NCBI RefSeq assembly: GCF_030265065.1
Contig: NC_080408.1
Location: 32,544,501-32,608,500 of the forward strand
DNA from: Corythoichthys intestinalis
Taxonomy: Eukaryota > Chordata > Actinopteri > Syngnathiformes > Syngnathidae
Length of the DNA stretch: 64,000 bases
Direction of reading: 5' to 3'
Shown: positions 11,453 through 23,608 of the stretch, in pieces
Numbering within the stretch: position 1 is the stretch's first letter
Layout of the letters: each line of letters starts with the position of its first letter
Program-made: the position numbers and the translations under genes
Notes under the pieces: generated by a model
The model's database searches: none
Told to the model about the DNA's origin: nothing
Seen by the model: the letters and a program-made list of their open reading frames with translations, nothing else

Positions 11453-11950
11453 CTGCTGGCCAAACGTATTGCAACTGCGGCAATTCTGTCAGATAGTGCT
11501 GAATTTCTCCCAGAAAATGATTGCAATTACAAATGCCTTGGTAGTAATATCTTCATTTATTTTTCTTACAATGAAAAAACACAAAAGAATGGAAAAAATT
11601 AAATCATTAACATTTTACACAAAATTCTAAAAATGGGCCAGACAAAAGTATTGGCACCCTTTGACAAATCATGTGATGCTTTTCTAATGTGTTTAATTAA
11701 CAGCACCTGTTACTTACCTGTGGCACATAACAGGTGGTGGAAGTAATTAAACCGCACTTGCAGCCAGTTAAATTGGATTAAAGTTGACTGAACCTCTGTC
11801 CTGTGTCCTTGTGTGTTCCACATTGAGCATGGAGTAAAGAAAGAAGACCAAAGAACTGTCTGAGGACTTGAGAAGCAAAATTGTGAGGAAGCATAGGCAA
11901 TCTCAAGGCATCTCCAAAAACCTGAATGTTCCTGTGTCTACTGTGCGCAG

Positions 11951-12759
11951 TAGGGGTGTGACAAAATATCGAAATGGTGATATATCGTGATACTTTGTAT
12001 ACCAAAAGGTTATCGATATGCTCCTGCCAAGAATTGAGATATCGTTTTAAAAAGGTGTCAATGTCTAAAAAATAAAAAGGAACCAAGAAGTTGCTACCAA
12101 GATCTTCTACCATAATAGTGTCTGTTAACTCTAAGGCTGCATTAACAGTGCTCGACGCCCAATCCATTTAGACTGGGAACGTTCGTTCATTCGAAACCAG
12201 AGCATTCACAATCATTCTGTCCGATTTTCAGGGCATTTACAGGTCCCTTGCTGTTCATTTTAGGGCATTCACAGGTCATTTTCCGTTTAGTTTGAGTCAC
12301 AGCCTATTCATTTGGGTGATTCCCAGGTCACTTCCTGTACTGTAACTAAAAATAAACAGGAAGTGACCCATAAAATACCCCATAATCAAGAGGAGGTAAC
12401 TGAAAATCAACAGATTAATGAGCTTAAATGGCCCCAAATTACTTTAATTAATCATTGCCTGGCATTGGCTGCCACTGACGACCATAGACGTTCAATCCAT
12501 TTGAAGTGGGATCCGAAGTGGTTTCCATTTGAACTTGGAGGGTTCAAATGGATTGGACGTCTACTATTGATAAACGCTTTCCAATTCACAGCAGAAGCTT
12601 GTTTTTCTGTTTGTTAGTTGTTTGTAGAATATCCTAGAATGATTTCCTGACCAATGTATCGATTATCGTTGTATCGCCATATCGTCAGATCATCGTTATC
12701 TTGAGCTTTCTATCGCAAATCGTATCACATCATGAGGTACCAAGAGGTTCCCACTCCTA
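11951..12759. mobile_element. Non-autonomous hAT inside Tc1 copy 2
   Basis: Begins TAGGGGTGTGACAAAATATC. The right end, reverse-complemented, begins TAGGAGTGGGAACCTC. The identical flanks GTGCGCAG at 11,943-11,950 and 12,760-12,767 show exactly where it entered the transposase gene. It carries two copies of the dispersed palindromic repeat (about 12,128-12,190 and 12,470-12,560). No transposase. Confidence 0.92.
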
Positions 12760-12880
12760 GTGCGCAGTGTCATCAATAATTGTAAAGCCCATGGCACTGT
12801 AGCTAACCTCCCTAGATGTGGACGGAAAAGAAAAATTGACGAGAAATTTAAACGAAAGATTTTGCGGATGGTGGATAAAG

Positions 12881-13040
12881 ATCCATCCATCCATCCATCC
12901 ATCCATCCATCCATCCATCCATCCATCCATCCATCCATCCATCCATCCATCCATCCATCCATCCATCCATCCATCCATCCATCCATCCATCCATCCATCC
13001 ATCCATCCATCCATCCATCCATCCATCCATCCATCCATCC
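12881..13040. repeat. (ATCC)40 microsatellite
   Basis: Forty uninterrupted ATCC units, 160 bp, seeded within the transposase gene of Tc1 copy 2 just after codons for VDKD. The array keeps all three frames open on both strands, so the long MDGW... and SIHP... translations across it are artefacts. Such a pure array should be highly variable between individuals. Confidence 0.98.
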
Positions 13041-13248
13041 AAGTTCAAGCTGTCCTGCAGTCCGAAGGTACAACAGTGTCAACCTGTACTATCCGTCGGC
13101 GTCTGAATGAAAAGGGACTCTATGGTAGGATACCCAGGAAGACCCCACTTCTGACATAAAAAAGCCAGGCAGGAGTTTGTCAAAACTTACCTGAGAAAGC
13201 CAAAAACATTTTGGAAAAATGTTTTCTGGTCAGATGAGACAAAAGTAG

Positions 13249-13434
<186 letters not shown>

Positions 13435-13769
13435 TAAATTTTGCCGCACAATGTAGGGCCCAGTGTGAGAAAGCTGGGTCTCCCTCAGAGGTCATGGGTC
13501 TTCCAGAAGGACAATGACACAAAACACACTTAAAAATCACTAGAAAATGGTTTGAGAGAAAGCACTTGAGACTTCTAAAGTGGCCAGCAATGACTCCAGA
13601 GCTGAATCCCATACAACACCTGTGGAGAGATCTGAAAATGGCAACCCTCAAATCTCAGAGACCTGGAGCAGTGTGCCAAAGAAGAATGGTCTAAAAGTCT
13701 GGCAGAGCATTGTAAGAAACTCATTGATGGATACTGGAAGCGGTTGTTCACAGTTATTTCGTCTCAGGG

Positions 13770-15239
13770 GTCGCGTTAACCGAATATTTTCCGTCGTTGA
13801 CTGGTTTTTTAAAACGGTGACGGAAAAAACTGAAGTCCATCCGTCATTTTGACAGGTTGCAATTCACACCCCAGACCACAGGGTGGCGAATCAGCATATT
13901 AATTAGCCAATGTCTCTCTTGATGCGTGACGTCGTTGGCATTACTCGGAAAAATGTCAAGGCAACTGAGTGTCCGAAGTTTCTTCAAAAAGCCCCAAAAC
14001 GACGATGGTGTTGATAAAAGAGGTGAAAAAAGAGGGACTGATGCACTGGAGGATGAAGGTTGACAACGAATCAAGTGAATCGCTGGTTCACTCCTCACTG
14101 CGGCGAGCAGTTGAAACACCGCCAATTACAAGTGTTCGGCCATTCCTTACTACTCGGCGAAACGTCCTACACAATGCTCAGGGCGCTTGCGCATGCATCC
14201 ACACGCATGCGCACATCGGTTAGAAGCGGTGAGTACTCACTATTTTTGTTTTTATTTAGTTATTTAGAACCTTTTCACTGTCTCAAAGATACTGTTTGCA
14301 TGTATTACCCTCTCATACTTTTAACCATTGTGTTTTTTTGTGTTAGCTTTGAAGCAATTGACCACATTAGTCATGTAGCGTATTTAAATCGTCCTTATTT
14401 GATATAACTACATTTAAGTATTTTCTGCAGGCATTTTTTAGTACGTTATTCCTGTATGCATCTAAACAAAACAAGTTTGGAGCGCACGGTAGTACTTTAG
14501 GTGTCAAATTCGACGTTTCGCTGATGTAGGATATTTTGGCAGAACACCAGGAAGGGCAGAATTGGTAACATGGTGAAAGCGGCATAAAGCCAAAAAAGCG
14601 GACCAGACTAGCAAGAGCCTGAAATTATTTCAAGGAAAATATGGAGGGTGCCACCACTGTGTGTACTCTTTTTGCTAAGCTAAGCTCGCATACCACGATA
14701 GCACGTCGGCTATGGACGAACACTTGACGCGCCGTCACCCAGGTGTATTTCGGAAGACAACAGGAAACAACAAGCTAGCGGATTGTAAATCCATACAACT
14801 TTCTAACGATTTAAAAAAAAAAAAAAAAGAAGATGCCTTTTATGTGTGTCGTATCAACGTGCATTTTTATTTAATAATAATAATAATTAAAAAAATATAT
14901 ATATATAATGGAATTATATAATATTTTTATTATTATTAAATGTATTAGGATCATGGACCCACTTGGGGGGGGTATATATATATATATATATATCCTGTAT
15001 ATACATAATATAATAAAAATATATATGGAAACACAGCACTGGCCTGCTTACTGTAATCCATGACTGCACTAATGTTAGGTACTTTATATTATAAAATATT
15101 ATTGTGTATATACATATAGTGACTGCATCAAGATATAGTCATTTTAAAAATTTAAGTGACTGGTAAAAATAGATTATGACCAGATTTTTATGACCCTGTC
15201 AGTCAAAATGACAGACAACGAAAAAGTCTAGCGCAACCT
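13770..15239. mobile_element. hAT-like element with a BED-finger relic, inside Tc1 copy 2
   Basis: Begins CAGGGGTCGCGTTAACCG. The right end, reverse-complemented, begins CAGAGGTTGCGCTAGAC. A degenerate plus-strand stretch (about 14,600-14,770) reads like a BED zinc finger with AKLAYHDSTSAMDEHLTRRH, the kind of DNA-binding domain found at the N-terminus of hAT transposases. The catalytic region is absent. AT-rich simple sequence (14,870-15,010) makes up much of the interior. The target duplication is unclear because the flanks have diverged. Confidence 0.65.
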
Positions 15240-15487
15240 CTGGATAAGGTTGTACTACCAAGTATTAGGCTGAGGGTGCCAATATTTTTGTCCAGCCCAT
15301 TTTTGGGGTTTTGTGTAAAATGATAATGATTTTTTTTTTTCATTCTCTTTTGTGTTTTTTCATCGCAAGCAAAATAAATGAAAATATTTTATACCAAAGC
15401 ATTTGTAATTGCAATCATTTTTCTGGGAGAAACTGAGCATTATGTGACAGAATTGCAGGGGTGCCAATACTTTTGGCCAGCAGTGTA

Positions 15488-16483
15488 TAATACCTACAAC
15501 ACACAAAAAACACACAACAGGTCTTACATATGCATTAGGCTACTGCATTAGACTAACTGTAAGAAGGCATACAATAGAAACGGATTTTCATTCAAAACTG
15601 TATTTTTCCAATGATGTGCAAAATAACAGTGAACAAAAACACCAGTAACCCCAAACTCAACTTCCTAATATTATTTTTCCTCATTTCCTCACATCTAAAT
15701 GCAATAACTTAATTTTAACTGCTTTAAACTATTACTTTAGAATATACAAGCAAATTAAAATAGAACATAATGTAAACCTTGACTTTTTTTTTTTTATCAT
15801 AAGGAAATAAATAAGTAGCCTAACATAAATGAACAAAAATAAGTCCAAATGTACACATTAATATGGAAGATGATCTGAACCTCCCCGTTAGAGCAAATAA
15901 AACAAATTAAGCCTCTTCAACACTCTCTCTTAAAGATCTGATCGATTTTCTGTTGCATTGTCCTTTTTTATCCTAGAAGTATTAATTCAACAAGGTGTTT
16001 GTAAATCTCTGGCTTGTTCTTTTCTTTTTTTCTGGTTTCGGAAAACACATGAGCATTTCAACCAATCACAGCTAAATATCCATGCTGATCACATGTCAGT
16101 CTGTTAGCCAATTGAACGGACAACTGAGTCCAGGGTGGTTTGCTGCGCGCATGCGCACATCAACGCAACTCGTCAGATACACCGAGATGAGCGGGTGGAC
16201 AGAACTCTGTGGAATAAATAGAAAATTAATATCTATGGAAACGGGTTACGCTACCCAAACAATTTATTAAGACTTGTAGTTTACACTTATCTATGTAAAT
16301 TTGATGTTAATAGATTGTTTTCTTCTTGGAAATGCATGTATGGCAGCTTGGCACATTTTTTTAACATGGAGTTTTGACAGTTGCCGTCATATTTTCGGGA
16401 TCAAAGCACCGTAACGGATAGTTCCGGCCCACTTCATCCCTGCCTTATGGTAACCAAGAAGTAACCAACAAGCCAAATTCAAT
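15488..16483. other. AT-rich sequence, old repeat remnants
   Basis: No gene recognised. A CGCGCATGCGCACATC block at about 16,146 resembles one inside the hAT at 13,770-15,239 (near 14,190), hinting at a related but decayed copy. Confidence 0.35.
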
Positions 16484-16618
16484 TTATGGGAGGAGCTTCT
16501 GGAAGTGTTGGGTGAAATTCCTCCGGATTACTCCAACAAATTAAAAGCTAGAATGCCAAAGGTCTGCAATTCTGTAATTGCTGAAAATGGAGGACTCTTT
16601 GGAAAAAGCAAAGTTTAA
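16484..16618 (+). pseudogene. C-terminal scrap of a different Tc1-like transposase
   Basis: A 44-codon open stretch ending in TAA reads LWEELLEVLGEIPPDY, then NKLKARMPKVCNSVI and a Gly-Lys tail. This matches the layout of Tc1 transposase C-termini just after the catalytic Glu (…IENLW.EL…, then …MPRRC.AVI…). It is not the same subfamily as the Tc1 copies around it. Everything upstream, including the DDE core, is gone. Confidence 0.6.
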
Positions 16619-16749
16619 AGTTTTTTTTTTTTTTTTTAAACTTTAGATAATATAGGATAGAAGATAATATTTTCTATTTATTTTGCAACTCATTTGATAA
16701 ATAATGGTGGTACCTTTGTTAGAAAACACCAAATTGTCAAGGCCACCTA

Positions 16750-17609
16750 CAGTGCTGGCCAAAAGTATTGACACCACTGCAGTTCTGTCAGATAATGCTC
16801 AATTTCTCCTAGAAAATTATTGCAATTACAAATGCTTTGGTAGTATTATGAAATGTGATAGAAATGGGGTCTTCCTGGGTATCCAACCATAAAATCCCAT
16901 TCCTTCAGACGCCGACGGATAGTATGTGTTTACACCTTTGTACCCTCGGACTGCAGGACAGCTTGAACTTGTTTGGATGTTAGTCATGGTTCTTTAGCCA
17001 CCATCCGCACAATGTTTCGTTGAAATCTCTTTTCTTTTTCGTCCACATCTCGGGAGGTTAGCCAAAGTGCTATGGCCTTTACACTTATAGATGACACTGC
17101 GCATGGCAGACACAGGTATATTCAGGTCTTTGGAGATGGACTTGTAGCCTTGAGATTGCCCATACTTCCTCACAATTTTGCTTCTCAAGTGCTCAGACAG
17201 TTCTTTGGTCTTCTTCTTTTCGCCATGCTCAATGTGGTACACACAAGGAAACAGGACAGAGGTTGAGTCAACTTTAATCCATTTTAACTGGCTGCACGTG
17301 TGATATAGTTATTGCCACCACCTGTTATGTGCCACAGGTAAGTAACAGGTGCTGTTAATTGCACAAATTAGAGAAGCATCAACTTATTTTTCAAAGTGTG
17401 CCAATACTTTTGTCCGGCCCATTTTTAGAGTTTTGCGTAAAATGATAATGATTTATTTTATTTTTCATTCTCTTTTGTGTTTTTTCACTGCAAGCAAAAT
17501 AAATGAAGATATTACTACCAAAGCATTTGTAATTGCAATCATTTTCTGGGAGAAATGGAGCATTATCTGACAGAATTGCTGGGATGACAAATATTTTTGG
17601 CCAGCACTC
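16750..17609 (-). mobile_element. Tc1-like transposon, copy 3, internally deleted
   Basis: Same family as copies 1 and 2: left end CAGTGCTGGCCAAAAGTATT, right end CCAGCACTC, TA at 16,748-16,749 and 17,610-17,611. At 860 bp it lacks the catalytic half. The minus strand keeps only the N-terminal DNA-binding part (ATG at about 17,224-17,226, then KTKELSEHLRSKIVRKYGQS), with a join near 16,855. Confidence 0.88.
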
Positions 17610-17611
17610 TA

Positions 17612-17850
17612 CCTCAAACTTTTGAATGGTAGTGTATTACAAATGTAAAAATAAATATGTAAAGCCTAAGTGCAAGCTCTGCTTATCTTGTAGAGTAGTA
17701 AAACATTTCAAATTGGGTAAGTGCCTCATGGTATCGATATATTTCTGAATTTCTGTCACTTTTGATTTTTTTCAAGTTAGCAAATTTGCCTTTATGCTAT
17801 AAACAGTAAATAGGATGGGGGGGGGTATCATACCGTTATTATATTATATA
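17612..17850. other. Non-coding spacer
   Basis: AT-rich with a short poly-G run. Nothing recognised. Confidence 0.4.
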
Positions 17851-18305
17851 CAGTAGTACTTCTACTTACAAACGTCTCTACATTCAGAAATTCCAGGTTA
17901 AGACACTCCTCTATGGGAAAATATTGCCTTTTGTTACGATAGAAATTTCAGGATATGAAAGGCAAAAAGTACAGTAAAGATGGTACTCACAGTTTGCAGA
18001 GTTAACTGGATGTAACTTACTTATAGCTGTTCAGCAATTGGCTGTTGCCTAGAATTCCTGGCATCCAATTGGCTAAGAGGGAGCTATATTGTATGTGTAT
18101 GTGTGTATCACAGCGTCCTCTTGATTCGCCCCTTGTGTTCCGACAGCTTTACATGAGTGTATTAACTCGAATTCTATACTCTATTTATAGTTTTTTTCCC
18201 CATTATGCACAACTCAGATTTTATGTTTATTGTGCAATAATCTAATTGTAACATGTATTTGTTACATGTTTTGACGCATTTTTATTTTATTATTTTCCAT
18301 TCAAT
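17851..18305. mobile_element. Mariner-like MITE copy (CAGTRGTACTTCTACTTAC end)
   Basis: Begins CAGTAGTACTTCTACTTAC after a TA. It shares GGGAAAATATTGCCT, GCATCCAATTGGCTAAGAGG and TATGCACAACTC blocks with the complete copy at 29,322-30,927. Its right end is not recognisable. Confidence 0.65.
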
Positions 18306-18875
18306 GGCTCTCAACTGTAGCTAATAAAATAATGCCAGTATGGGTTATGAAATGAGTAGTTTATTGGTTGACTGTTGTTGTTGTTGTATGTCCCCCATTC
18401 ACCCATAACCTATTCATCAAGTCATAGATCAATTCCTAGGCCTGATGCCATTGTTGACCTCAGTGATGCTCAAGTGAGTTAACAACAGTTATCTATCTAT
18501 TTATACATACACTGAGAAGCATTTGTATTTTGAGAAGTATTTGCAGCCCTTGTGATTTTGCAAGTTCACTCACTTAGAAAATAGGTAGAGGTCAGAAATT
18601 TCAATCACAGATGCATTTCCACTCATCAAGACATAATCTGAAAAAAATCCAGAAATCACACAGTGTGGTTTTTTAAATAATTTATTTGTAATTTACTGGG
18701 GTTCATAAGTATTTGTACCCCTGAGAATCAGCATTAATTATGAGACTCAAAGAGTTGTCAGTCTACCTTTAAAAAAATCCACCTTTAACCAATGACTAAC
18801 CACCCACCTAACACCCGTTTGAGCTCAATATTGTCACTTGTGCACCCCAAATTCAATCATAATCCAACTGCTACC

Positions 18876-20640
18876 ATGGGCAAAGCCAGAGAGTTTTCGC
18901 AAGACACCAGAGAAAAAAATTGTTGAGCTCCACAAAGCTGGAAAAGGCTATGGGACAATTGGAAAGCAGCTTGGTGAGAATAAATCAACAGTTGCAGCAA
19001 TTGTGAGAAAATGGAGGCTAAAAGGCTAAACATGACTGATAATCCACCTCGGACTGGGGCTCCATGTAAAATCTTTCCTCGTGGGGCATCACTCATGATG
19101 AGAAAAGTGAAGGCTCACCTTACAACTACATGGTATGAGCTGGTCAATGACCTGAAAAGAGGTGAATGCACAGTTTCAAAGGCTACTGTCAGTCGAACAC
19201 TATGGTGCAATGGTTTAAAATCATACATTGCTCAGAAGGTGCCCCTGTTGAAGCCAGTACATCATGTGAAGGCCCGTCTGAAGTTTGCCAGGGATCATCT
19301 GAATGAGGCAGAGGGTTCATGGGAGAAAGTCATGTGGTCAGATAAGACCAATATAGAATTTTTTGGTGCAAACTTTACTCGTCGTGTGTGGAGGAAAAAG
19401 AAGGATGAGTCTAATCCCAAGAACACCATCCCCACTGCGAAGTATAGGGGTGGAAACCTCATGCTTTGGGGTTACTTTTCGGCAAAGGGGACAGGAAGAC
19501 AGTACTGTATGAAGCAGAGGATGCATAGTGAAATGTATCGTAAGGTTTTGAGCCACAACCTCCTTCCCTCAGTCAGAGACTTGAAGATGAGTCGTGGCCA
19601 GATCCTCCAACATTCAATTCAATTCAATTCAATTCAATTCCTTTATTGTCATTGCAAGCAGAGCAAACAACGAAATTGGAAAGCTACTCCGTGGGACCAT
19701 AAAACACAAGACTATAAAATAACACACAACTAAAATATATCACTGAATAAAAGACAAGAATAAATTATTGTGCAAAAGTCGCTACATAGCAGCATCATGA
19801 GGAATTAGTGTTGTTCAGTATTAAGAACGCGGATGGCCCTCGGAAAAAAACTATCTCTGAGTTTAGTTGTACGTGACCTCATCGCCCTATATCTCCTGCC
19901 AGAGGGCAACAGTTCAAACAGGTGATGAGCAGGATGGGAAGAGTCTTTAATAATGTTCCTAGCTCTTTTAAGGTGTCGCGCAGCAGCAATGTCCTCCAGA
20001 GGTGGCAGAGAGGAGCCAATAATTTTCTCCGCTGCTTTCACCACCCTCTGCAGTGATTTTTTTGTCCGCTACCGAGCAGGTTCCATACCACGTTGGGATG
20101 CAGTAGGTGAGGATGGACTCAATAGCTGCTCGGTAGAAGGCAGTCATTAGTTCCTTGCTCGTGTTGTTCCTTCTGAGGCCCCTCAGAAAGTGGAGTCTCT
20201 GGCGAGCTTTCCTCACTATGGCCGAGGAGTTAGCTGACCAGCAGAGGTCATCAGATAGGTGTACGCCGAGGAATTTAAAGGTCTTTACACGCTCCACACG
20301 TACTCCGTTTACCCAGAGAGGTGCCGGTTCCAAGGCAGGCACCTTCCTGTAGTCCACTATTAATTCCTTGGTCTTGGTGGAATTCAGAACCAAGTTGACA
20401 ACATGACAATGATCCGAAGCACACAGCCAAGCTGACCAAGGAGTGGCTGCGTAAAAAGCATATCAAGGTTTTGGAGTGGCCTAGTTAGTCTCCAGACCTC
20501 AATCCAATAGAAAATCCTTGTTTCCATATCTGAAAACTTGGTGAAGAACTACAGAATGCGTCTGACCTCTGTAATTGCAAAGAAAAGGCTTCTGCACTAA
20601 ATAATAGCGCAGATTTTCTCAGGGGCACAAATACTTATGA
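18876..20640 (+). pseudogene. Tc1-like transposase split by a LINE-2
   Basis: Starts [14 protein letters not shown], shifts frame, then [20 protein letters not shown] (helix-turn-helix). The long open part at 19,011-19,610 includes KATVSRTLWCNGLKSY and the first catalytic block VMWSDKTNIEFFG, where Glu after Asp is Lys. After the L2 insertion it resumes with the DNDPKHTAKLTKEW-like and SPDLNPIEN catalytic blocks at about 20,404-20,520. It is broken by the insertion, frameshifts and stops. Confidence 0.85.
19614..20399 (-). mobile_element. LINE-2 (L2/Maui-like) 3' fragment
   Basis: A 5'-truncated non-LTR retrotransposon on the minus strand. The reverse transcriptase C-terminal region is recognisable (LNSTKTKELIVDYRK, FKFLGVHLSDDLCWS, LHFLRGLRRNN), in the window order expected for L2 ORF2. 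The 3' end is an (AATTC)n tail at 19,614-19,638. The 5-bp sequence AACAT at 19,609-19,613 and 20,400-20,404 looks like the target duplication and restores the Tc1 sequence when removed. Confidence 0.88.
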
Positions 20641-21518
20641 AGCCCAGTATATTGAAAAATCATACAATGTGAGTCCCGTTTTTTTTTTTTTTTTTAGATT
20701 ATGTGTCTAAGCGGAAATACATCTATGATTGAAATTTCAGACCTCTACCTATTTTCAAAGTGCTCATCAATATATATCAGTGGTGTCGTTAAGCCTATTT
20801 TACCTAAAATATTCTTAAGCCCTCTTAAATAATTGGGTGTTGTTTTATTAAAAAAATAAAATACAAAAAATGCTGATATATTCACTAGGAGGTTGCCAGA
20901 ATATTACTTTCAATCAATAATAATATAACCTGTCATTCTTAACCTAAATATGATCGTAAATCTGTCAGTTTCCCCTTACAGTACATCATATAGGTAGAGA
21001 GCCCCTTTGGTGTGTCGTTATCCAATCCATTCCACATCTCGCCCACATCTCTGAAAATCCAGTCCGCGTTTTCCCTATGACCAACCTTGCTCGCAGTCGG
21101 TCTCGCGCACGTCTTACTTTTGTTGTTTTGTGGTCAAAAGTAACATCCCAGCTCTCAAAGAACGCTGCTACTTAGTTGCTGCTAGCTAGTTAGTCTGAAT
21201 GCATTGCGAAGGTTCTATTAGAGTTAAGTGCGCACTCATGATACCGCTATCTTTGGGGTGACTTCCTACTGGAGCATCAGCTGTGTTTGTCACTTTATGC
21301 ATAGATAAGTATTGAGTACAGGAGCTGAGCTCATTCCCGTATGATTATCATTAGTGGATTGTCATAATAATACACTAATAATAATCACTCCACCACCTTT
21401 ATTGACCTATGGTAGTCAGAGCAGAGGGGCAAAGAGGGTGAGAGGGGAGAGACCTGTACTGGAAAGGTGAGTAGGACAGTAATGAAATTGGAGAAAGCCA
21501 AGAAGAAATACACATATA

Positions 21519-21928
21519 CAGTACTGGCCAAAAGTTTGGACACACCTTTTCATCGGTGCTTTTTTTTACTTTATTTTCATGACTATTTACATTGTAAATT
21601 CTCACTGAAGGTAATAAAACTATGAGCGAATATGTGTGGAATTATGTACTTAGCAAAAAAAAAAGGGGGAATAACTAAAACCATGTATAATATACAAGTA
21701 TCCTCAAAGTAGCCACCCTTTGCTCGGATTACTTTTTTTTGCACACTCTTGCCATTCTCTTGATGAGCTTCATGAAGGAGTGACCTAGAATGTTTTTTTT
21801 GTTTTGTTTTTTTTTTACTTCAAAGGTATGCCTATTCAGGGTTAATGAGTGGAATTTATTGCAATGGGGTTAGGACCTTCATTTGTGTTGTATACAATGA
21901 GGTGTGTCCAAACTTTTGGCCTGTACTG
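21519..21928. mobile_element. Tc1-type MITE, 410 bp
   Basis: Ends CAGTACTGGCCAAAAGTTTG and the mirror of CAGTACAGGCCAAAAGTTTG, each flanked by TA (21,517-21,518; 21,929-21,930). Too short to code for a transposase. Confidence 0.85.
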
Positions 21929-21946
21929 TATGTATGTATGTATGTA
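21929..21946. repeat. Short (TATG)n run
   Basis: Four TATG-type units between two Tc1-type elements; the second element used a TA inside it as target. Confidence 0.8.
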
Positions 21947-23554
21947 CAGTGCCTTGCAAAAGTATTCGGCCCCCTTGAATCTTGCAACCTTTCGCCACAT
22001 TTCAGGCTTCAAACATAAAGATATGAAATTTAATTTTTTTGTCAAGAATCAACAACAAGTGGGACACAATCGTGAAGTGGAACAACATTTATTGGATAAT
22101 TTAAACTTTTTTAACAAATAAAAAACTGAAAAGTGGGGCGTGCAATATTATTCGGCCCCTTTACTTTCAGTGCAGCAAACTCACTCCAGAAGTTCAGTGA
22201 GGATCTCTGAATGATCCAATGTTGTCCTAAATGACCGATGATGATAAATAGAATCCACCTGTGTGTAATCAAGTCTCCGTATAAATGCACCTGCTCTGCG
22301 ATAGTCTCAGGGTTCTGTTTAAAGTGCAGAGAGCATTATGAAAACTAAGGAACACACCAGGCAGGTCCGAGATACTGTTGTGGAGAAGTTTAAAGCCGGA
22401 TTTGGATACAAAAAGATTTCCCAAGCTTTAAACATCTCAAGGAGCACTGTGCAAGCCATCATATTGAAATGGAAGGAGCATCAGACCACTGCAAATCTTC
22501 TAAGACCCGGCCGTCCTTCCAAACTTTCTTCTCAAACAAGGAGAAAACTGATCAGAGATGCAGCCAAGAGGCCCATGATCACTCTGGATGAACTGCAGAG
22601 ATCTACAGCTGAGGTGGGAGAGTCTGTCCATAGGACAACAATCAGTCGTACACTGCACAAATCTGGCCTTTATGGAAGAGTGGCAAGAAGAAAGCCATTT
22701 CTCAAAGATATCCATAAAAAGTCTTGTTTAAAGTTTGCCACAAGCCACCTGGGAGACACACCAAACATGTGGAAGAAGGTGCTCTGGTCAGATGAAACCA
22801 AAATGGAACTTTTTGGCCACAATGCAAAACGATATGTTTGGCGTAAAAGCAACACAGCTCATCACCCTGAACACACCATCCCCACTGTCAAACATGGTGG
22901 TGGCAGCATCATGGTTTGGGCCTGCTTTTCTTCAGCAGGGACAGGGAAGATGGTTAAAATTGACGGGAAGATGGATGCAGCCAAATACAGGAACATTCTG
23001 GAAGAAAACCTGTTGGTATCTGCACAAGACCTGAGACTGGGACGGAGATTTATCTTCCAACAGGACAATGATCCAAAACATAAAGCCAAATCTACAATGG
23101 AATGGTTAAAAAATAAACGTATCCAGGTGTTAGAATGGCCAAGTCAAAGTCCAGACCTGAATCCAATCGAGAATCTGTGGAAAGAGCTGAAGACTGCTGT
23201 TCACAAACACTCTCCATCCAACCTCACTGAGCTCGAGCTGTTTTGCAAGGAAGAATGGGCAAGAATGTCAGTCTCTCGATGTGCAAAACTGATAGAAACA
23301 TACCCCAAGCGACTTGCAGCTGTACAAAGTATTAACGCAAGGGGGCCGAATAATATTGCACGCCCCACTTTTCAGTTTTTTATTTGTTAAAAAAGTTTAA
23401 ATTATCCAATAAATTTTGTTCCACTTCACGACTGTGTCCCACTTGTTGTTGATTCTTGACAAAAAATTAAAATTTTCTATCTTTATGTTTGAAGCCTGAA
23501 ATGTGGCGAAAGGTTGCAAGAATCAAGGGGGCTGAATACTTTTGCAAGGCACTG
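21947..23554 (+). mobile_element. Full-length Tc1-like transposon with intact transposase
   Basis: A 1,608-bp element with inverted ends of about 213 bp (CAGTGCCTTGCAAAAGTATT...) flanked by TA at 21,945-21,946 and 23,555-23,556. By eye the two inverted ends differ at only a handful of positions. It encloses an uninterrupted transposase gene. By its integrity it is the youngest-looking transposon in the window. Confidence 0.95.
22338..23390 (+). CDS. Tc1/mariner transposase, intact (350 aa)
   Basis: Cuts and pastes its own element by binding the inverted ends and using a DD34E RNase H-fold active site. The N-terminal part (residues about 1-110) contains the paired helix-turn-helix domains (KISQALNISRSTVQAIILKW, later VHRTTISRTLHKSGLYG) with an R/K-rich GRPSKLS linker. 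Catalytic residues are Asp152 (LWSDETKMELFG), Asp243 (FQQDNDPKHKAKS) and Glu278 ([11 protein letters not shown]), with the spacing of 34 residues typical of Tc1. The Gly-rich HGGGSIMVWACFS box is present at about residues 190-202. The length equals the family norm (about 340-350 aa), and no stop or frameshift is seen. The C-terminal residues run into the right inverted repeat. Activity is not shown by sequence alone. Confidence 0.95.
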   Translation: MKTKEHTRQVRDTVVEKFKAGFGYKKISQALNISRSTVQAIILKWKEHQTTANLLRPGRPSKLSSQTRRKLIRDAAKRPMITLDELQRSTAEVGESVHRTTISRTLHKSGLYGRVARRKPFLKDIHKKSCLKFATSHLGDTPNMWKKVLWSDETKMELFGHNAKRYVWRKSNTAHHPEHTIPTVKHGGGSIMVWACFSSAGTGKMVKIDGKMDAAKYRNILEENLLVSAQDLRLGRRFIFQQDNDPKHKAKSTMEWLKNKRIQVLEWPSQSPDLNPIENLWKELKTAVHKHSPSNLTELELFCKEEWARMSVSRCAKLIETYPKRLAAVQSINARGPNNIARPTFQFFIC

Positions 23555-23608
23555 TATGTAAATCTGTTATGTATAATGTTTGGATAGATGTTTTTGTGCA
23601 TGTGTGTA

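Larger units (their letters stand above)
18510..20777 (+). mobile_element. Tc1-like transposon of a second subfamily, with a LINE-2 inserted
   Basis: Long inverted ends of about 200 bp: AAAATAGGTAGAGGTC...GAAATTTC near 18,578 is mirrored near 20,740, and ACTGGGGTTCATAAGTATTT near 18,697 is mirrored near 20,640. A TA precedes the left end; the right end is blurred where the next hAT begins. A plus-strand transposase relic (18,876-20,640) is split by an L2 fragment at 19,614-20,399. Confidence 0.8.

Noticed and set aside
12696-13159. Long open frames of repeating MDGW or SIHP units
   Set aside because: They are translations of the (ATCC)40 array, which has no stop in any frame; not genes.
22500-23089. 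Antisense and shifted frames in the intact Tc1
   Set aside because: Shadows of the transposase.
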